From the NCBI RefSeq assembly GCF_001571285.1, contig NZ_BCTM01000003.1:1-64000 (forward strand): DNA of 64,000 nucleotides, in the 5' to 3' direction. The stretch comes from Kluyvera cryocrescens NBRC 102467. Its GTDB lineage: Bacteria > Pseudomonadota > Gammaproteobacteria > Enterobacterales > Enterobacteriaceae. The notes beneath the pieces were generated by a model. The model saw only the letters and a list, made by a program, of their open reading frames with translations. It ran no database searches and had not been told where the DNA came from. Position 1 is the stretch's first letter, and each line of letters begins with the position of its first letter. Shown here piece by piece: positions 62,457 through 64,000 of this stretch. A program made the position numbers and the translations under genes.

Positions 62457-64000
62457 ATGACCACAGGGAAAACGCTCCTGGCGCTAGCACTCAGCGCACT
62501 TTTACCGGCAAGCGCCGCTTGGGCGGCAAACAACGACACGCTGATCTACTGCTCCGAAGCCTCACCGGAATCCTTTAACCCGCAAATCGCCAGCTCCGGC
62601 CCGAGTTTTGTGGCCAGTTCACAGGTGCTGTACAACCGTCTGATCAACTTTGATCCGGTCAAAAACACCCCGGTGCCATCGCTGGCAACCGACTGGACGA
62701 TTTCACCTGACGGCCTGACCTATACCTTTACGTTGCGCCAGGGCGTGAAGTTCAACAGTAATAAATTCTTCAAACCCACTCGCGACTTTAACGCCGACGA
62801 CGTGATTTTCTCCGTCCTGCGCCAAAAGGATAAAGATCATCCGTATCACAACGTCTCGCAGGGTAACTATGAATACTTCAGCGACGTGGGCCTCGATAAG
62901 CTGATTAAAGCAGTGAAGAAGGTCGATGATTATCACGTGCAGTTTGTGTTGAACGAACCAAACGCGGCGTTCCTTGCCGACTGGGGGATGGATTTCGCGT
63001 CGATTCTTTCGGCAGAATATGCTGATGCGATGCTGAAAAAAGGCACGCCGGAAAACGTCGATAACTGGCCGATTGGGACCGGACCTTACGTACTGCAACA
63101 GTACAAAGTCGATTCGCAGATCCGCTATCTGGCAAACCCAAACTACTGGGACGGCCCGGTACCCACCAAACACCTGATCTTCTCCATTACGCCGAATGTC
63201 GAAACGCGGCTGGCAAAACTGCAAACTAATGAATGCCAGATTATCCCGGCGCCTTCGCCGGTCCAGTTTGATGTGATCAAAGGTAATCACGATCTGGCGC
63301 TGCATGCGGTTGAAGCGCTGAACGTCGGCTATCTGGCGTTTAACACCGAGAAAAAACCGTTTGATAACGTGCTGGTGCGCCAGGCGCTGAACTACGCCAC
63401 CGATAAGCAGGCTATCGTCAACGCGGTATTTATGGGCTCCGGTACGGTCGCGAAATCACCCATTCCGCCGAATATGATGGGCTACAAAAAAGATCTCCAG
63501 GACTACAGCTACAACCCGGAAAAAGCCAAGGCTTTATTAAAACAGGCTGGGCTTGAGAAGGGCGTTGACGTGACGCTGTGGTCGATGCCGGTACAGCGTC
63601 CCTACAACCCGAACTCACGTCGCATCGCTGAGATGATTCAGAATGACTGGGCTAAAGTGGGTGTGAAAGCCAAAATCGTCAGCTATGAATGGGGCGAATA
63701 CCTGACGGGGCTGCGTAAAGGTGAACACGATAGCGCGCTGTATGGCTGGATGTCGGACAACGGCGATCCGGATAACTTTGCGAATACGCTGCTCGGCTGC
63801 GACAGCATTAAATCTGGCTCCAACGCCGCGCGCTGGTGCAATAAAGAGTATGATGGCCTGGTGAAGAAAGCGCTGGTATCCAGCGATCCGGCGAAGCGCG
63901 CCGCGCTGTATGGCCAGGCGCAGGAAATCTACTACCAGCAGGCGCCGTGGATTGCGCTGGCGAATGGCAAAACCTTCTATGCCACCCGCAGCAACATCAG
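62457..64000 (+). CDS. DppA-like periplasmic peptide-binding protein (partial, runs off the window)
   Basis: The first 514 residues of an ABC-transporter solute-binding protein of the SBP family 5. Signal peptide TLLALALSALLPASAAWA, then the mature start NNDTLIYCSEASPESFNPQIA. The whole sequence follows E. coli DppA closely (for example MDFASILSAEYADAM and AKVGVKAKIVSYEWGEYLTGL), but differs enough to be a paralogue. AAAGG precedes the ATG. Peptide or heme uptake is likely; permease and ATPase genes would be expected to the right of the window. Its stop is not in the window. Confidence 0.92.
   Translation, partial: MTTGKTLLALALSALLPASAAWAANNDTLIYCSEASPESFNPQIASSGPSFVASSQVLYNRLINFDPVKNTPVPSLATDWTISPDGLTYTFTLRQGVKFNSNKFFKPTRDFNADDVIFSVLRQKDKDHPYHNVSQGNYEYFSDVGLDKLIKAVKKVDDYHVQFVLNEPNAAFLADWGMDFASILSAEYADAMLKKGTPENVDNWPIGTGPYVLQQYKVDSQIRYLANPNYWDGPVPTKHLIFSITPNVETRLAKLQTNECQIIPAPSPVQFDVIKGNHDLALHAVEALNVGYLAFNTEKKPFDNVLVRQALNYATDKQAIVNAVFMGSGTVAKSPIPPNMMGYKKDLQDYSYNPEKAKALLKQAGLEKGVDVTLWSMPVQRPYNPNSRRIAEMIQNDWAKVGVKAKIVSYEWGEYLTGLRKGEHDSALYGWMSDNGDPDNFANTLLGCDSIKSGSNAARWCNKEYDGLVKKALVSSDPAKRAALYGQAQEIYYQQAPWIALANGKTFYATRSNI

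Overview
The window is chromosomal DNA of a gamma-proteobacterium of the Enterobacteriaceae. Gene content and near-identity to remembered E. coli proteins (RsxA/B, Fnr, UspE, FumA, ManA, MalX, NikR, PntAB) place it there. A backbone matching E. coli, carrying a pcaR-pcaIJFBDC cluster, a nik operon, a GH1 phospho-glucosidase and srfABC, suggests Klebsiella/Raoultella or a close relative; the genus is my inference. The tus gene with a Ter site in its promoter places the window in the replication-terminus region. I saw no tRNA, rRNA, insertion sequence, prophage or CRISPR array.

Layout. 0-7.9 kb: rsxC (cut by the window edge), rsxB, rsxA, ydgK, cnu, a GH1 6-phospho-beta-glucosidase with a LacI-type operator, the small gene blr, ydgJ and add. 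8.2-11.5 kb: a small accessory block (quinone-oxidoreductase-like gene, lipoprotein, divergent NTF2-like/TetR pair around a 40-bp palindrome, VOC protein) lying between add and malY. 11.6-22.9 kb: malY, malX, malI with two MalI operators, then ydgA, manA, fumA, fumC, tus. 22.9-28.2 kb: the rstA/rstB two-component pair is split by three unrelated genes (six-TM membrane protein, dicarboxylate/amino-acid symporter, isochorismatase-like hydrolase). 28.2-33.5 kb: nikABCDE-nikR with a textbook NikR operator. 33.7-40.7 kb: ydgC, folM, ydgI, ydgH, pntAB. 40.9-46.8 kb: ydiH, uspE, an EAL phosphodiesterase, fnr (with FNR boxes upstream), ogt, smrA.

46.8-52.8 kb: a beta-ketoadipate cluster, pcaR divergent from pcaIJFBDC, converts 3-carboxymuconate to succinyl-CoA and acetyl-CoA; the ring-cleaving pcaHG is not in the window. 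52.9-55.6 kb: a lipoprotein pectinesterase and an aromatic-type aldehyde dehydrogenase, fitting use of plant-derived carbon. 55.7-62.2 kb: srfA-srfB-srfC, a tightly coupled operon with a single-TM protein, a large actin/Hsp70-fold ATPase and a protein with a degenerate P-loop; its biochemical job is not settled and it is the best candidate here for a poorly described system. From 62.5 kb to the edge: a DppA-like periplasmic peptide-binding protein, truncated by the window.

Most genes are ordinary core functions (redox, TCA, transhydrogenase, anaerobic regulation). The less ordinary signals are the srfABC operon, several strong palindromic operators, the split rstAB locus and an orphan minus-strand terminator that may mark a small RNA.
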